This document shows, piece by piece, positions 7,820 to 16,976 of a stretch of 64,000 nt of DNA. The DNA lies in assembly GCA_008123405.1 (NCBI GenBank), contig VSSA01000022.1, forward strand, positions 1 to 64,000, in the 5' to 3' direction. The position numbers and the translations under genes were made by a program. Under the pieces are notes generated by a model that was given only the letters and a program-made list of their open reading frames with translations, was not told the origin of the DNA and did not search any database. Numbering within the stretch: position 1 is the first letter of the stretch; each line of letters opens with the position of its first letter. Source of the DNA: Nocardioides sp. BGMRC 2183 (lineage in GTDB: Bacteria > Actinomycetota > Actinomycetes > Propionibacteriales > Nocardioidaceae).

Positions 7820-9466
7820 TCACGTCGCCGGGTCGGCAGGGGCGCCCTTGAGCTCGATGCTCATCTGGTCGGCGTCGACCACGGCGAGCGCGCCGGTGAG
7901 GCTCTCGGGGTCGAACAGTCCGTCGTCACGGACGTCGAGGAGCGTCTCGCGCTGGGCGTGGAGGATCGCCAGGGTCAGCGCCTTCGACGGCTCCGGACCA
8001 GGCCAGCCCGCCCGCACCTCGGCCTCGGTCTCGCGCAGCAGCGCCAGCAGACGACCGCGGTCCTCGGCGACCCTCGCCTCCGCCTCGGCTTCCGCCCCGG
8101 GGTCGCTGCCGAGCCGCCGCAGGACCAGGGCCAGGGTGCCGCCCTGGAGCAGCAGCGACCCGGCCGCGGTGAGGAAGGCGATCAGCACCAGTAGCGCGCG
8201 GGAGGGCGTGTCGGCGGGGAGGGTCTGCGCCGCGGCGACGGTGACCGCACCGCGCATCCCGGCCCACACCAGGATCGTCCCCTCCCGCCACCGCAGTGGC
8301 GAGGTCAGCAGGTAGTCGATGTCGGCCAGGCCGCGGCGAATCCGGGTGGCGAACCGCTGCCGATGCTCGGGTGAGGAGAAGCGCTGCGCCGCCCGCGGAT
8401 CGCTGAACAGCGGCTGGTCCTGGTCCAGTCGTTCCTGCAGCACGTCGAGTCGCGGCTTGACCGCCGCCTTGCGCTCGGCGCGGCGGTGCAGGCCGACCAG
8501 CAGGAGGGCGACGTACGCCGCCCGCACCAGGAGGACGAGCAGCAGTGCAGCGGCGGCGAGCGCGAAGGCGGTGTCCAGGCCCTGGCCCGTCTCGTGGACC
8601 TCGTCGATGATCCCGAAGATCTCCAGCCCCATCAGCAGGAAGATCGAGCCCTCCAACACCAACTCGACGGTGCGCCAGCTCTGGGCGTCGGAGAGTCGGT
8701 GCTGCGGAGGCAGCACACGTGGGGCGCGGTGGCCGGTGACCAGGCCGGCCACCACCGCGGCCACCAGGCCGGAGGCGCCGAGAAGCTCGGCCGGGATCGA
8801 GGCGAGGAACGGAACCGTGAAGGAGAGCACGGTGTTGACCGCCGCGTCGGCGACCCGTGCCCGGACTCGAAGGTTGCCGATCCCCACGGCGATGCCGATG
8901 ACCACCGCCACGACGACGGCGAACACGAAGTCGCCGATCACTCCGATCGCGGAGATCGAGACCGAAGCACCGGCCACCGCGCTGCGGAGCAGCACCAGAG
9001 CGGTCGCGTCGTTGAGCAGGCTCTCGCCCTCCAACACCGAGACCACCCGCGGGGAGGCGCCGAGGCGCTTGATGATCGTGGTGGCGACCGCGTCGGTCGG
9101 GCTCACCACCGCCCCCAGCGCGATGCCCCACCACAGATCCACGCCCGGGATCACGGCAGCGAAGAAGAGGCCGAGCACCACCGAGCTGACCACGACGAGG
9201 ACCACCGACAACCCGCCGATCGAGCGCAGCTCCCGGCGGAAGCTCATCGCCGGCATGGAGACCGACGCCGAGTAGAGCAGCGGCGGAAGGAGCCCAGCCA
9301 GCACCCACTCCGGATCCACCTCGATCGGTGGCACCGCGGGGATGAAGCTGACCGCGATGCCGAGGGCGACCAGGAGCAGCGGCGCGGCGATCCGGACCCG
9401 TGGAGCGAGGGCGGCAGCGGCGGCGATCGCCAGCAGGCTGGCGACGGCGACGATCAACACCTCCAT
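7820..9466 (-). CDS. Na+/H+ antiporter, CPA1 family
   Basis: 548 residues. Twelve or so membrane segments, with the CPA1 landmarks VVSPTDAVATTIIKRL (ion-binding Asp) and LEGESLLNDATALVLLR (second acidic pair). The C-terminal hydrophilic region of about 130 residues probably regulates transport. It exchanges Na+ (or K+) for protons at the plasma membrane for pH and salt homeostasis. The ATG at 9466 has an excellent GGGAGGGTGG ribosome-binding site just upstream and is preferred to the GTG at 9484. Confidence 0.93.
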   Translation of the reverse strand: MEVLIVAVASLLAIAAAAALAPRVRIAAPLLLVALGIAVSFIPAVPPIEVDPEWVLAGLLPPLLYSASVSMPAMSFRRELRSIGGLSVVLVVVSSVVLGLFFAAVIPGVDLWWGIALGAVVSPTDAVATTIIKRLGASPRVVSVLEGESLLNDATALVLLRSAVAGASVSISAIGVIGDFVFAVVVAVVIGIAVGIGNLRVRARVADAAVNTVLSFTVPFLASIPAELLGASGLVAAVVAGLVTGHRAPRVLPPQHRLSDAQSWRTVELVLEGSIFLLMGLEIFGIIDEVHETGQGLDTAFALAAAALLLVLLVRAAYVALLLVGLHRRAERKAAVKPRLDVLQERLDQDQPLFSDPRAAQRFSSPEHRQRFATRIRRGLADIDYLLTSPLRWREGTILVWAGMRGAVTVAAAQTLPADTPSRALLVLIAFLTAAGSLLLQGGTLALVLRRLGSDPGAEAEAEARVAEDRGRLLALLRETEAEVRAGWPGPEPSKALTLAILHAQRETLLDVRDDGLFDPESLTGALAVVDADQMSIELKGAPADPAT

Positions 9467-9532
9467 CCGCCCACCCTCCCGCATGTGCCGGGCGGCTGCA
9501 GCGCATGGAGGCGCGAATCGGTGAAACGAGGT

Positions 9533-10036
9533 TCAGTCGGCGGTGGCCAGCTCCGCCCGCAACCGCTCCATCGCCCGGGAGGAGTAGCTCTTCACGGTGC
9601 CCTCGGAGATCCCGAGCTCGACGGCTGTCTCAGCGACGCTCAGGTCCAGCCAGTGGCGCAGCACCGCCACCTTGCGCTGCATCGGCGGCAACTCCTGCAG
9701 GGCGTCGAACAGGGCGGAGCGTTCCTCATACGCCGGCGGCGGTACGGCGGACTCGTGGCGTCGGTCCGCGCTGGCATCGAGCGTCGGGGACTCCCGGCGC
9801 CACGGCCGGCGCTGCTCGTCCAGGTTGGTGCGCACGATCACCTGACGCACGTAGGCGTCCGGATGGGAGGCCTTCTGCACCCGCGGCCAGGCGACGTACA
9901 GCTTGGTCAGGGCGGTCTGCAGCACGTCCTCGGCGAGGTGCCAGTCGCCGCAGACGGCGTAGGCGATCCGCCGCAGATGCTGTTGGCGGCTGGTCACGTA
10001 CTCGACGTAGGACGCCTCGCGCTCGCTGCGTCGCAT
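9533..10036 (-). CDS. SigE-family RNA polymerase ECF sigma factor
   Basis: 167 residues. Region 2 (about residues 10-75, including GDWHLAEDVLQTALTKLYVAW) and region 4 (LPPMQRKVAVLRHWLDLSV then a helix-turn-helix) are complete; no region 1 or 3. It fits the actinobacterial group annotated as SigE-family sigma factors. Its ATG overlaps the stop of the upstream membrane-protein gene as TGATG, so translation is coupled. In most ECF pairs the sigma factor comes first; here the order is reversed. Confidence 0.93.
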   Translation of the reverse strand: MRRSEREASYVEYVTSRQQHLRRIAYAVCGDWHLAEDVLQTALTKLYVAWPRVQKASHPDAYVRQVIVRTNLDEQRRPWRRESPTLDASADRRHESAVPPPAYEERSALFDALQELPPMQRKVAVLRHWLDLSVAETAVELGISEGTVKSYSSRAMERLRAELATAD

Positions 10037-10956
10037 CAGCGCACCCCCGCTCCGGAGTCGGCGCCCGCGCGCAGCCGCTCCACGAAGGCGGCGAAGGTCG
10101 GCGCCGGCAAGGTGGCGGCGTCCACCGGGATCACCTCGAGACTCTCCCCGGTGCCGCGGGCCAGCACGAACCAGATCTCCCCGTCACGGCTCACCTTCGC
10201 CATCCGGTCCCCGGCGCTGCTGTAGTCGGCGATCACCGGCGCCGGCCGCGTCTCCATCAGGGTTGCGCCATCGCCGGCCGCCAGTTGCCCGCCCTCCTCC
10301 ACCACCAGTGGTGCGACCGGCTTCGCGCCGTTCAACGCGGCGATGTCGGCGATCCAGTCGGCGGGGTCGGCGAACCCGACCTCGTCGGGGTAGGTGGCGT
10401 GCGCGCCTCCGGAGAGCGCGCCGGGCAGCGGGTTGCCCTTCGCGTCATAGGCGTACTCGTGCGTGACCAGCATCCACCGCACCGTCGAGCGACCGTCGGT
10501 CAGCACAAGGCCGACCGAACGCTGCGGCAGGTCGAAGCCCATCGGGTTGGGAATCGTGCGGGTGATCCGCCACCCCTCCTTGACCACGATCCTCCCGTCG
10601 TTGTCGTAGGTGGCCGGGAAGCGGTGGCTCACCAGACTCTGCGGGTCGACCTGCTTGTCGGAGCCGCCCGATCGGTCGTCGGAGTCCATGTCACTCGCTT
10701 GGTCCGCCGGGGTGGGCGAGGGAGTGCTGGCCACGGGGGTCCGGTCGACGGCGTCGCCGCTGGGTGTGCTGCCGGTGCCGATCCAGATGCCGGTCACGGC
10801 GGCCGCGGTCGCCGTACCGATGGCGGCGCCTTGGACCCAACGGCGGCGCCGCAGCCGACGCCGTCCCTGCGCGAGGTGCTCGCTCACCGGGGTCAACGGC
10901 GGCTCGGCGCCGAAGCCCTTCTCGATGGCCGCACGGAGGTCGGTGTCGGTGCTCAT
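10036..10956 (-). CDS. Membrane-anchored protein, probable anti-sigma partner
   Basis: 306 residues. An N-terminal cytoplasmic segment of about 45 residues (MSTDTDLRAAIEKGFGAEPP, then an Arg-rich stretch) precedes one membrane helix at about 45-65 and a 240-residue extracellular domain with a Ser/Pro/Asp-rich linker. The short N-terminal motif and topology are typical of the partner proteins encoded with SigE-family sigma factors. No zinc-binding HxxxCxxC motif is present, so inhibition of the sigma factor is inferred from topology and coupling only. The ATG at 10956 has a weak ribosome-binding site. Confidence 0.82.
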   Translation of the reverse strand: MSTDTDLRAAIEKGFGAEPPLTPVSEHLAQGRRRLRRRRWVQGAAIGTATAAAVTGIWIGTGSTPSGDAVDRTPVASTPSPTPADQASDMDSDDRSGGSDKQVDPQSLVSHRFPATYDNDGRIVVKEGWRITRTIPNPMGFDLPQRSVGLVLTDGRSTVRWMLVTHEYAYDAKGNPLPGALSGGAHATYPDEVGFADPADWIADIAALNGAKPVAPLVVEEGGQLAAGDGATLMETRPAPVIADYSSAGDRMAKVSRDGEIWFVLARGTGESLEVIPVDAATLPAPTFAAFVERLRAGADSGAGVR

Positions 10957-11079
10957 ACTCGGTAGACGCGCAGCGGCACCGTGCCGGTTGCCAACCGAAC
11001 ACCGATCACTGCACCACCTCCTGACTCGATCATCTAGTGTCGGTGCCGACCCAGGTCCCGTGCCGCAGGAGACACACCC

Positions 11080-12111
11080 ATGCCGATCGCCACCCCTGAG
11101 AAGTACGCCGAGATGCTCGACGCCGCGAAGAGCGGTGCGTTCGCCTATCCGGCGATCAACGTCTCCTCCTCGCAGACACTGAACGCTGCGCTCAAGGGCT
11201 TCGCCGACGCGGGCTCCGACGGCATCATCCAGATCTCCACCGGTGGTGCCGAGTACCTCTCCGGTCCAGGCGTCAAGGACATGGTCACCGGCTCCGTCGC
11301 CTTCGCGGCCTACGCCGCCGAGGTCGCCAAGAACTATCCGGTCAACATCGCACTGCACACCGACCACTGCCCCGAGGAGAAGCTGGACGGCTTCGTCCGG
11401 CCGCTGCTGGCGCTCTCGGCCGAGCGGGTCGCGCGCGGTGAGGCGCCGCTGTTCCAGTCGCACATGTGGGACGGCTCCGCGGTGCCGCTCGAGCAGAACC
11501 TCAGCATCGCCGCCGAGCTGCTGGACAAGTGCATCGAGGCCAAGATCATCTTGGAGATCGAGGTCGGTGTCGTGGGCGGTGAGGAGGACGGCGTGGAGAA
11601 CGAGATCAACGAGAAGCTCTACTCCACCGCTGAGGACGCGATCGCCACCGCCAAGGCGCTCGGCCACGGCGACCGCGGCTACTACATGACCGCGCTGACT
11701 TTCGGCAACGTGCACGGTGTCTACAAGCCCGGCAACGTCAAGCTGCGCCCCGAGGTGCTCAAGACGGCCCAGGAGGCGGTGACCGCGGAGTTCGGTCTGC
11801 CGGCGGGGTCGAAGCCGTTCCACCTGGTCTTCCACGGAGGCTCCGGCTCGAGCGCGGAGGAGATCGGCGCCGCGGTCGACTACGGCGTGGTGAAGATGAA
11901 CGTCGACACCGACACTCAATACGCGTTCACCCGCCCTGCTGCGGCCCATATGTTCAGCAACTACGACGGCGTGCTCAAGGTGGACGGCGAGGTCGGCAAC
12001 AAGAAGGCCTACGACCCCCGTGCCTGGGGCAAGGCCGCCGAGGCCGGGATGGCCGCCCGTGTCGTCGAGGCCTGCCAGAACCTGCGCTCGGCCGGCACCA
12101 CGATCGGGTGA
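11080..12111 (+). CDS. fbaA: Class II fructose-bisphosphate aldolase
   Basis: 343 residues. It cleaves fructose 1,6-bisphosphate to dihydroxyacetone phosphate and glyceraldehyde 3-phosphate in glycolysis and works in reverse in gluconeogenesis. Zinc and catalytic segments are readable: ALHTDHCPEEK, EIEVGVVGGEEDG, FGNVHGVYKPG and HGGSGSS, then NVDTDTQ. An AGGAGA ribosome-binding site precedes the ATG. The stop overlaps the ilvA GTG by 4 bp, an unusual operon partner. Confidence 0.97.
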   Translation: MPIATPEKYAEMLDAAKSGAFAYPAINVSSSQTLNAALKGFADAGSDGIIQISTGGAEYLSGPGVKDMVTGSVAFAAYAAEVAKNYPVNIALHTDHCPEEKLDGFVRPLLALSAERVARGEAPLFQSHMWDGSAVPLEQNLSIAAELLDKCIEAKIILEIEVGVVGGEEDGVENEINEKLYSTAEDAIATAKALGHGDRGYYMTALTFGNVHGVYKPGNVKLRPEVLKTAQEAVTAEFGLPAGSKPFHLVFHGGSGSSAEEIGAAVDYGVVKMNVDTDTQYAFTRPAAAHMFSNYDGVLKVDGEVGNKKAYDPRAWGKAAEAGMAARVVEACQNLRSAGTTIG

Positions 12112-13460
12112 GCGGTCCCGCGTCCTCGACGCCGGCCGGTTGGCCCGACGGGCTGCCGACGCCTGCCGACATCGACGCCGCCGCGGCGACGCTGGCCGGC
12201 GTCGTCGATCCGACTCCGTTGCAGCCCGCTCCCCGGCTCTCGGCGCTGACCGGCTGCGACGTCTGGCTCAAGCGTGAGGACCTCACCCCGGTCCGCTCCT
12301 ACAAGGCGCGCGGCGCCTACAACGTGGTGGCCGGGCTGCCGGACTCGGCGCGGGCCGCGGGAGTGACCTGCGCGTCGGCCGGCAACCACGCTCAGGGCGT
12401 CGCGTTCGCGTGTGCCCGCGCCGGCGTACGGGCGACGATCTTCCTGCCGCGGACCACGCCGCGACAGAAGCGGGATCGGGTCGCCGCCCTCGGCGGGACG
12501 TTCGTCGATGTGGTCATCGCCGGCGACACCTACGACGACTCCGCGGTGGCCGCCGCCGAGTACGCCGAGGCCTCCGGTGCCACCGTCATCCCGGCCTTCG
12601 ACCACCCCGGGGTGATCGCCGGGCAGGGGACCGTGACGGCCGAGATCCTGACCCAGCTGCGTGCGGCCGGTCGCACGCTGGACCACCTCTTCGTGCCCGT
12701 CGGCGGCGGTGGGCTGCTCGCCGGAGCGATGACCTACCTCGCCGCTCACGCACCCGGAACAGTGGTCCACGCCGCCGAACCGGCGGGCGCGACCTCCCTC
12801 GAAGCCGCCTTCAACGCGGGAGGTCCGGTGACCCTGGAGCGCGTGGATCAGTTCGTGGACGGCGCCGCTGTGCGGCGGGTCGGCGACCTCACCTACGCCG
12901 TCGCCGCGGCCGCTGCTGCACGACGGCCGCGCTCCCACGCCGTACTGACCTGGTATCCGGTGCCCGAGGGCGAGATCTGCGTCGAGATGCTCGACCTCTA
13001 CCAGACCGACGGAATCATCGCCGAGCCCGCCGGAGCGTTGGCCTCCGCGGCGCTGCGGCTGGTGGGCTACTCCCCGACGGGGGAGCCAGAGGATGACGGC
13101 CTCGGGCTGGGGACGACGGTGGTCTGCGTCGTCTCCGGCGGGAACAACGACGTCTCCCGGTACGCCGACATCGTCGAGCGGGCACTGGTGCACGAAGGGC
13201 TGAAGCACTATTTCCTGGTCGAGTTCCCGCAGGAGCCGGGCGCCCTGCGCCGGTTCCTCGACGACGTGCTCGGCCCCGACGACGACATCACGCTCTTCGA
13301 ATACACCAAGCGCAACAACCGGGAGACCGGACCGGCGCTGGTCGGCATCGAGATGGCCCACCGCGACGACCTCGACGGCCTGATCGCCCGGATGGAGGCC
13401 TCCCGACTGCGGGTGCAGCGGGTCGACCCGGGCAGCCCGCTCTTCGGCTTCGTCCGCTGA
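12108..13460 (+). CDS. ilvA: Threonine ammonia-lyase with C-terminal regulatory domain
   Basis: 450 residues. PLP-dependent deamination of threonine to 2-oxobutanoate, the first committed step to isoleucine. The PLP lysine lies in VRSYKARGAYNV; SAGNHAQGVAF and PVGGGGLLAG bind the cofactor phosphate. A single ACT-like domain at about residues 355-450 (HYFLVEFPQEPGALRRFLDD onward) marks the biosynthetic, isoleucine-inhibited short form common in actinobacteria. The GTG start overlaps fbaA by 4 bp. It converges with the MFS gene 10 bp on. Confidence 0.95.
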   Translation: MSGPASSTPAGWPDGLPTPADIDAAAATLAGVVDPTPLQPAPRLSALTGCDVWLKREDLTPVRSYKARGAYNVVAGLPDSARAAGVTCASAGNHAQGVAFACARAGVRATIFLPRTTPRQKRDRVAALGGTFVDVVIAGDTYDDSAVAAAEYAEASGATVIPAFDHPGVIAGQGTVTAEILTQLRAAGRTLDHLFVPVGGGGLLAGAMTYLAAHAPGTVVHAAEPAGATSLEAAFNAGGPVTLERVDQFVDGAAVRRVGDLTYAVAAAAAARRPRSHAVLTWYPVPEGEICVEMLDLYQTDGIIAEPAGALASAALRLVGYSPTGEPEDDGLGLGTTVVCVVSGGNNDVSRYADIVERALVHEGLKHYFLVEFPQEPGALRRFLDDVLGPDDDITLFEYTKRNNRETGPALVGIEMAHRDDLDGLIARMEASRLRVQRVDPGSPLFGFVR

Positions 13461-13470
13461 GTGCTCGCGC

Positions 13471-15033
13471 TCAGTCCGCGGGTGCTGCTGCTTGCGTCAT
13501 ACGTTCGGAGGTCTCCGACCCACGATTCGTATGACGCAACCCGCCGGGCCGCGCGAAGAACAGCACCGCTGCCAGCCCGATCAGCAGCACCGCCGGGGTG
13601 ACCAGCAGCGCCTGCCCCATCGCGGTGCTGAACGGGTCGTACGCCGCCGACGGCAGCGCCGAGCCGCCGGCAGCACCCTCCGGGGCTGCAGCCGGGTCGA
13701 AGGCCAGCCCGTTGGCCGACAGCCGGCTGTCCATCAGCAATGCGATCGCCGCCGACCCGAGCACCGCGCCCACCTGGCGCGTGGCGTTGTAGACCCCCGC
13801 TCCGGCGCCGGCCCGGTTCAACGGCAGGTTGCGGGTGGCGGTCGCGGCGAGCGGGGCCCAGATGGCCGCGCTGCCGGCGCCCATCAGCCCCAGCGCGGTC
13901 AGCAGCACCCACAGCGGAGTGTCGGCGGCCAGCGCCGTCGAGAGCCACAGCAGGGCGATGCCGACGGTTGCGAAGCCGGTGCCCGTCAGATAGCGCGGAT
14001 GCACCCGGTCGATCAGCCCACCGACCGGCTTGGCCAGTGCGATCGACATCGCCGCCATCGGCACCAGCAGCAGCGCCGACTCGGTGGGGGAGTAGCCGCG
14101 CACCAACTGGGCGTAGAGCATCAGCGGGAAGCCCATCGCGGTGAAGGTGAAGCTGATCGTGGTCACCGCGACGTTGGCGAGTGAGTAGTTGCGGTCGGCG
14201 AAGAGCGAGAGCGGCACCAGCGGCTCCTGCCGGTTGAAGTGCTGCCAGACCACGAAGCCGACCAGGACCACGACGCCGGCCGCGATGATCATCGGCACTG
14301 TCACGAACCCGGTGACGGTGCCCCAGTCGAACTGGTGCCCCTCCTGGATGCCGAAGACGAGCAGGAACATCCCGGCGCCGCTGAGCACCACACCCAGCCA
14401 GTCGAAGCGGTGTTGGTGCGTGACCAGCACCGGCACGTTGCGCCATGCCAGGGCGATGCCGAGCACCCCGACCGGCACGTTGACGAAGAAGATCCACTCC
14501 CACGACAGCGCGTCCACCAGCAGCCCGCCGAGCAGCGGACCGACCAGCATCGCGACCCCGGCGGTCGCCCCCCACAGGGCCATCGCCTGACCGCGACGGT
14601 CGGCGGGGAAGATCCGGGTGATGATCGCCATCGTCTGCGGCGTGATCATGCTGGCACCGAGACCCTGCACGATCCGGGCGATGATCAGCCCCTCGATCGT
14701 CGTGGTCAGGCCGCAGGCCAGGCTGGCCGCGGTGAAGACCGCGAGACCGGCGATGTAGAGGTTGCGCGGCCCGAACCGGTCCCCGAGTCGACCGGTGATC
14801 ATCACTGGCACCGCGTAGGCGAGCAGGTAGGCGCTGGTCACCCACACCACGTCGTTCACCCCGGCGTGCAGGTCGTCGAGGATCGCCGGCGTCGCGACGG
14901 TGACGATCGTGGTGTCCACCATGATCATGAAGAAGCCGAGCACCAGCGCCCACAGCGCGGGCCACGGGTTGCCCACCTCCGCCTCGGCGGGCGGAGTGGC
15001 GGCGGCAGACGGGGAAGGGGTCACGGAAGACAC
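13471..15033 (-). CDS. MFS multidrug exporter, DHA2 (14-TM) family
   Basis: 520 residues with about fourteen membrane segments. Motif D-like LVLGFFMIMVDTTIVTVATP opens the domain, and motif A appears as GRLGDRFGPRNLYI. It most resembles EmrB/QacA-type proton-driven drug exporters. The last 30 residues are hydrophilic and are encoded across a strong inverted repeat (13492-13539), suggesting that the C-terminus was extended by a repeat element. It is divergent from the DUF3151 gene. Substrate unknown. Confidence 0.93.
   Translation of the reverse strand: MSSVTPSPSAAATPPAEAEVGNPWPALWALVLGFFMIMVDTTIVTVATPAILDDLHAGVNDVVWVTSAYLLAYAVPVMITGRLGDRFGPRNLYIAGLAVFTAASLACGLTTTIEGLIIARIVQGLGASMITPQTMAIITRIFPADRRGQAMALWGATAGVAMLVGPLLGGLLVDALSWEWIFFVNVPVGVLGIALAWRNVPVLVTHQHRFDWLGVVLSGAGMFLLVFGIQEGHQFDWGTVTGFVTVPMIIAAGVVVLVGFVVWQHFNRQEPLVPLSLFADRNYSLANVAVTTISFTFTAMGFPLMLYAQLVRGYSPTESALLLVPMAAMSIALAKPVGGLIDRVHPRYLTGTGFATVGIALLWLSTALAADTPLWVLLTALGLMGAGSAAIWAPLAATATRNLPLNRAGAGAGVYNATRQVGAVLGSAAIALLMDSRLSANGLAFDPAAAPEGAAGGSALPSAAYDPFSTAMGQALLVTPAVLLIGLAAVLFFARPGGLRHTNRGSETSERMTQAAAPAD
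13492..13539. repeat. Nested perfect inverted repeats at an exporter gene end
   Basis: TTGCGTCATACG (13492-13503) pairs perfectly with CGTATGACGCAA (13528-13539). Inside is a second perfect stem, TCGGAG-gt-CTCCGA (13505-13518). It lies within the last codons of the MFS gene and 32 bp past the ilvA stop, so it can act as a terminator for ilvA while remaining coding for the opposite gene. Confidence 0.7.
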
Positions 15034-15062
15034 TCAACACCCGAGCGGGGACAATCCATCCC

Positions 15063-15488
15063 ATGACGAACCCACCGATCGGATCCGACCTGATGGCGGG
15101 CCCCCCGCCGACCCTGCTGCCCGCCGACCCCGCCGTCGACGTGCTGGCCTCGGGCGAGGCGGCCGTGGACGTCGTACGGCGTCTGCCGGCCTCTCCGCTG
15201 GCGTGGGCGACCCTGGCCGAGCAGGCTTCCGGTGAGGGCGCCGACCCGGTCACCGTGTACGCCTATGCGCGGGTCGGCTACCACCGCTCGCTCGACCTGC
15301 TGCGCCGCAACGGCTGGAAGGGACACGGCCCGGTGCCGTGGGAGCACGAGCCGAACCGCGGCTTCCTGCGCTGCCTGGCGCTGCTCGCCACCGCCGCCGG
15401 CGCGATCGGGGAGCTCGACGAGCAGGAGCGCTGTGCGACCTTCCTGCGCGACTCCAGCCCCGCCGGGTACGACGCCCTGCTCGGCTGA
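15063..15488 (+). CDS. DUF3151 family protein
   Basis: 141 residues. It matches the small, alpha-helical actinobacterial family DUF3151 in length and in segments such as LASGEAAVDVVRRLPASPLAW, YAYARVGYHRSLDLLRRNGWKG and VPWEHEPNRGFLRCL. TPR-like helix pairs are suggested but no function is established. The family is commonly found near fba in actinobacteria, as here (fbaA is 3 kb upstream). Followed by an intergenic repeat array rather than another operon gene. Confidence 0.88.
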   Translation: MTNPPIGSDLMAGPPPTLLPADPAVDVLASGEAAVDVVRRLPASPLAWATLAEQASGEGADPVTVYAYARVGYHRSLDLLRRNGWKGHGPVPWEHEPNRGFLRCLALLATAAGAIGELDEQERCATFLRDSSPAGYDALLG

Positions 15489-15498
15489 CCCCCGACGG

Positions 15499-15541
15499 GT
15501 CGAGTTGGCGTTTCGGGCCCGTCGAGTTGGCGTTTCGGGCC
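15499..15541. repeat. Two tandem copies of a 22-bp intergenic repeat
   Basis: Two head-to-tail units with core GAGTTGGCGTTTCGGG start at 15499 and 15521. The same unit, reverse-complemented and with one base changed, is present four times at 24428-24515. Both arrays lie just behind the end of a plus-strand gene. Confidence 0.8.
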
Positions 15542-15550
15542 GGTTGACCT

Positions 15551-15578
15551 CATCCGCGCGGCGGATGCGGACCGTCCG
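15551..15578. terminator. Double hairpin after DUF3151
   Basis: CATCCGC-gcg-GCGGATG (15551-15567) is followed at once by CGGAC-c-GTCCG (15568-15578), both perfect. Together with the preceding repeats they probably end the DUF3151 transcript. No U-tract. Confidence 0.5.
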
Positions 15579-15677
15579 CGCGGCCGATGCGCCCGCGCAC
15601 CCTGGATGGGCAGGGTGGTTGTCCGCGCTGGCGAGGAGTGCCGGCGAGTTCGCGGATGACGAGGCGGAGGACGATCC

Positions 15678-16934
15678 ATGCGCACACGGTCGGTTCGGGC
15701 GATGCTGGCCCTGATCCTGGGGGTGGCGGGCCCCGTCCTCGTCGACACGGTCGGCGTCGGATCCGCCGCGAATGCCGCCGCGCCGCCCGGCGGCACCATC
15801 GTCTTCCTCGACGGCCACGACATCTGGCTCACCAACGGTGACGGGTCGCGCCGCTACCGGGTCACCTACGACGGCACCGCTGCCAGCCCCTACCTGTCGC
15901 CGAGCATGTCGGACGGCGGAGTCATCGCAGCAGGCAAGGGACCCTTCCTGGTCCGCATGAAGCAGAACGGCACCGTGCTGAACCGGATGGATCCCAAGCC
16001 GATGACCAACTCGGTCGGCCACCCGGTCGATGGCCCGCCGGTCAACGTTGCGATCTCGCCGGACGGAACCAAGATCGCCTACACGATGATCGGCTATGGC
16101 TGTCCGATCGGCACCGACTGTATGGCGCGTGGAGTCACCGGCGTGACGTCGGCGACCAGGCTCACCGGCCCGACGATGCGGTCGTACTACTGGGAGCCCT
16201 CCTGGCTGAGCAACACGCGGCTGATGGTGCACGGCGGATACGGCTCTCACATCAGCCTCCAGGATGCCGGCAGCTCGGCAGCCCACTGGTTCGACGACAG
16301 TGACGTCTTCGGTGACCTCGACAGCACCGACCTCGGCGACGCCGCGGTCTCCAGGGACGGCAGAGCCCTGGTTGCCGTGCGGGGCTACGGGCCCGACAAG
16401 CACCTGATCAACTACCGCGTGACCGGCGATCCGCGCACCGGCTCACCCGCTGCCCTCGCCACCCCGACTGCGCTGTGCGTGAGCGGCACCGACGCAGACC
16501 TCGGCGAGACCAGTTGGTCGCCGGACGGTCGCGCGGTTGTCACAGCCGACAGCTCCGGACTGGTGCTGATGTATCCGGGACAGCCGTGCTCGGCGACGAC
16601 GTACGACGTCCTCGGTGCGGGCTCCGAACCCCACTGGTCGGCGGCCCGGCTCTCCCCTGGCGCTCGGCAGTTCGCTCTCGGCAGCAGGCCGAAGATCAGC
16701 GGGACGGCCAAGGTGGGCAGGAAGCTCACCGCGTCCTCCGGACGCTGGTCGCCCGCGCCCGGTGCAGTGAAGTATCGCTGGCTGCGCAATGGCAAGTCGA
16801 TCGCCGGCGCGACCAAGCGCATCCTCGTGGTCAAGGGGAGGGATCGTGGCAAACGGATCTCTGTTCGGGTCACCGTGACCAAGTCGGGCTACCAGACTCG
16901 GTCGGTCACCTCGCCGGCGAAGCGGGTGCGCTGA
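15678..16934 (+). CDS. Secreted beta-propeller (PD40/TolB-like) protein
   Basis: 418 residues. A signal peptide (about residues 1-36, ending in ANAAAP) is followed by a propeller-like region with repeated blades: IVFLDGHDIWLTN, ISPDGTKIAYTM, VSRDGRALVAV and WSPDGRAVVTADSSG. The last 80 residues form a small beta domain of a type seen on actinobacterial exoproteins (GTAKVGRKLTASSGRWSPAP then YRWLRNGKSIAGAT). It is likely extracellular and binds something at the surface, but has no enzymatic motif. A GGAGGA ribosome-binding site supports the ATG. Confidence 0.85.
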   Translation: MRTRSVRAMLALILGVAGPVLVDTVGVGSAANAAAPPGGTIVFLDGHDIWLTNGDGSRRYRVTYDGTAASPYLSPSMSDGGVIAAGKGPFLVRMKQNGTVLNRMDPKPMTNSVGHPVDGPPVNVAISPDGTKIAYTMIGYGCPIGTDCMARGVTGVTSATRLTGPTMRSYYWEPSWLSNTRLMVHGGYGSHISLQDAGSSAAHWFDDSDVFGDLDSTDLGDAAVSRDGRALVAVRGYGPDKHLINYRVTGDPRTGSPAALATPTALCVSGTDADLGETSWSPDGRAVVTADSSGLVLMYPGQPCSATTYDVLGAGSEPHWSAARLSPGARQFALGSRPKISGTAKVGRKLTASSGRWSPAPGAVKYRWLRNGKSIAGATKRILVVKGRDRGKRISVRVTVTKSGYQTRSVTSPAKRVR

Positions 16935-16976
16935 TCAGCAGCTGGTGAGGACCGATGGCGCCGAGCGCCCGACCGG

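Noticed and set aside
15500-15600. CRISPR array, because of the short direct repeats
   Set aside because: The units are contiguous with no spacers, and no cas gene is present.
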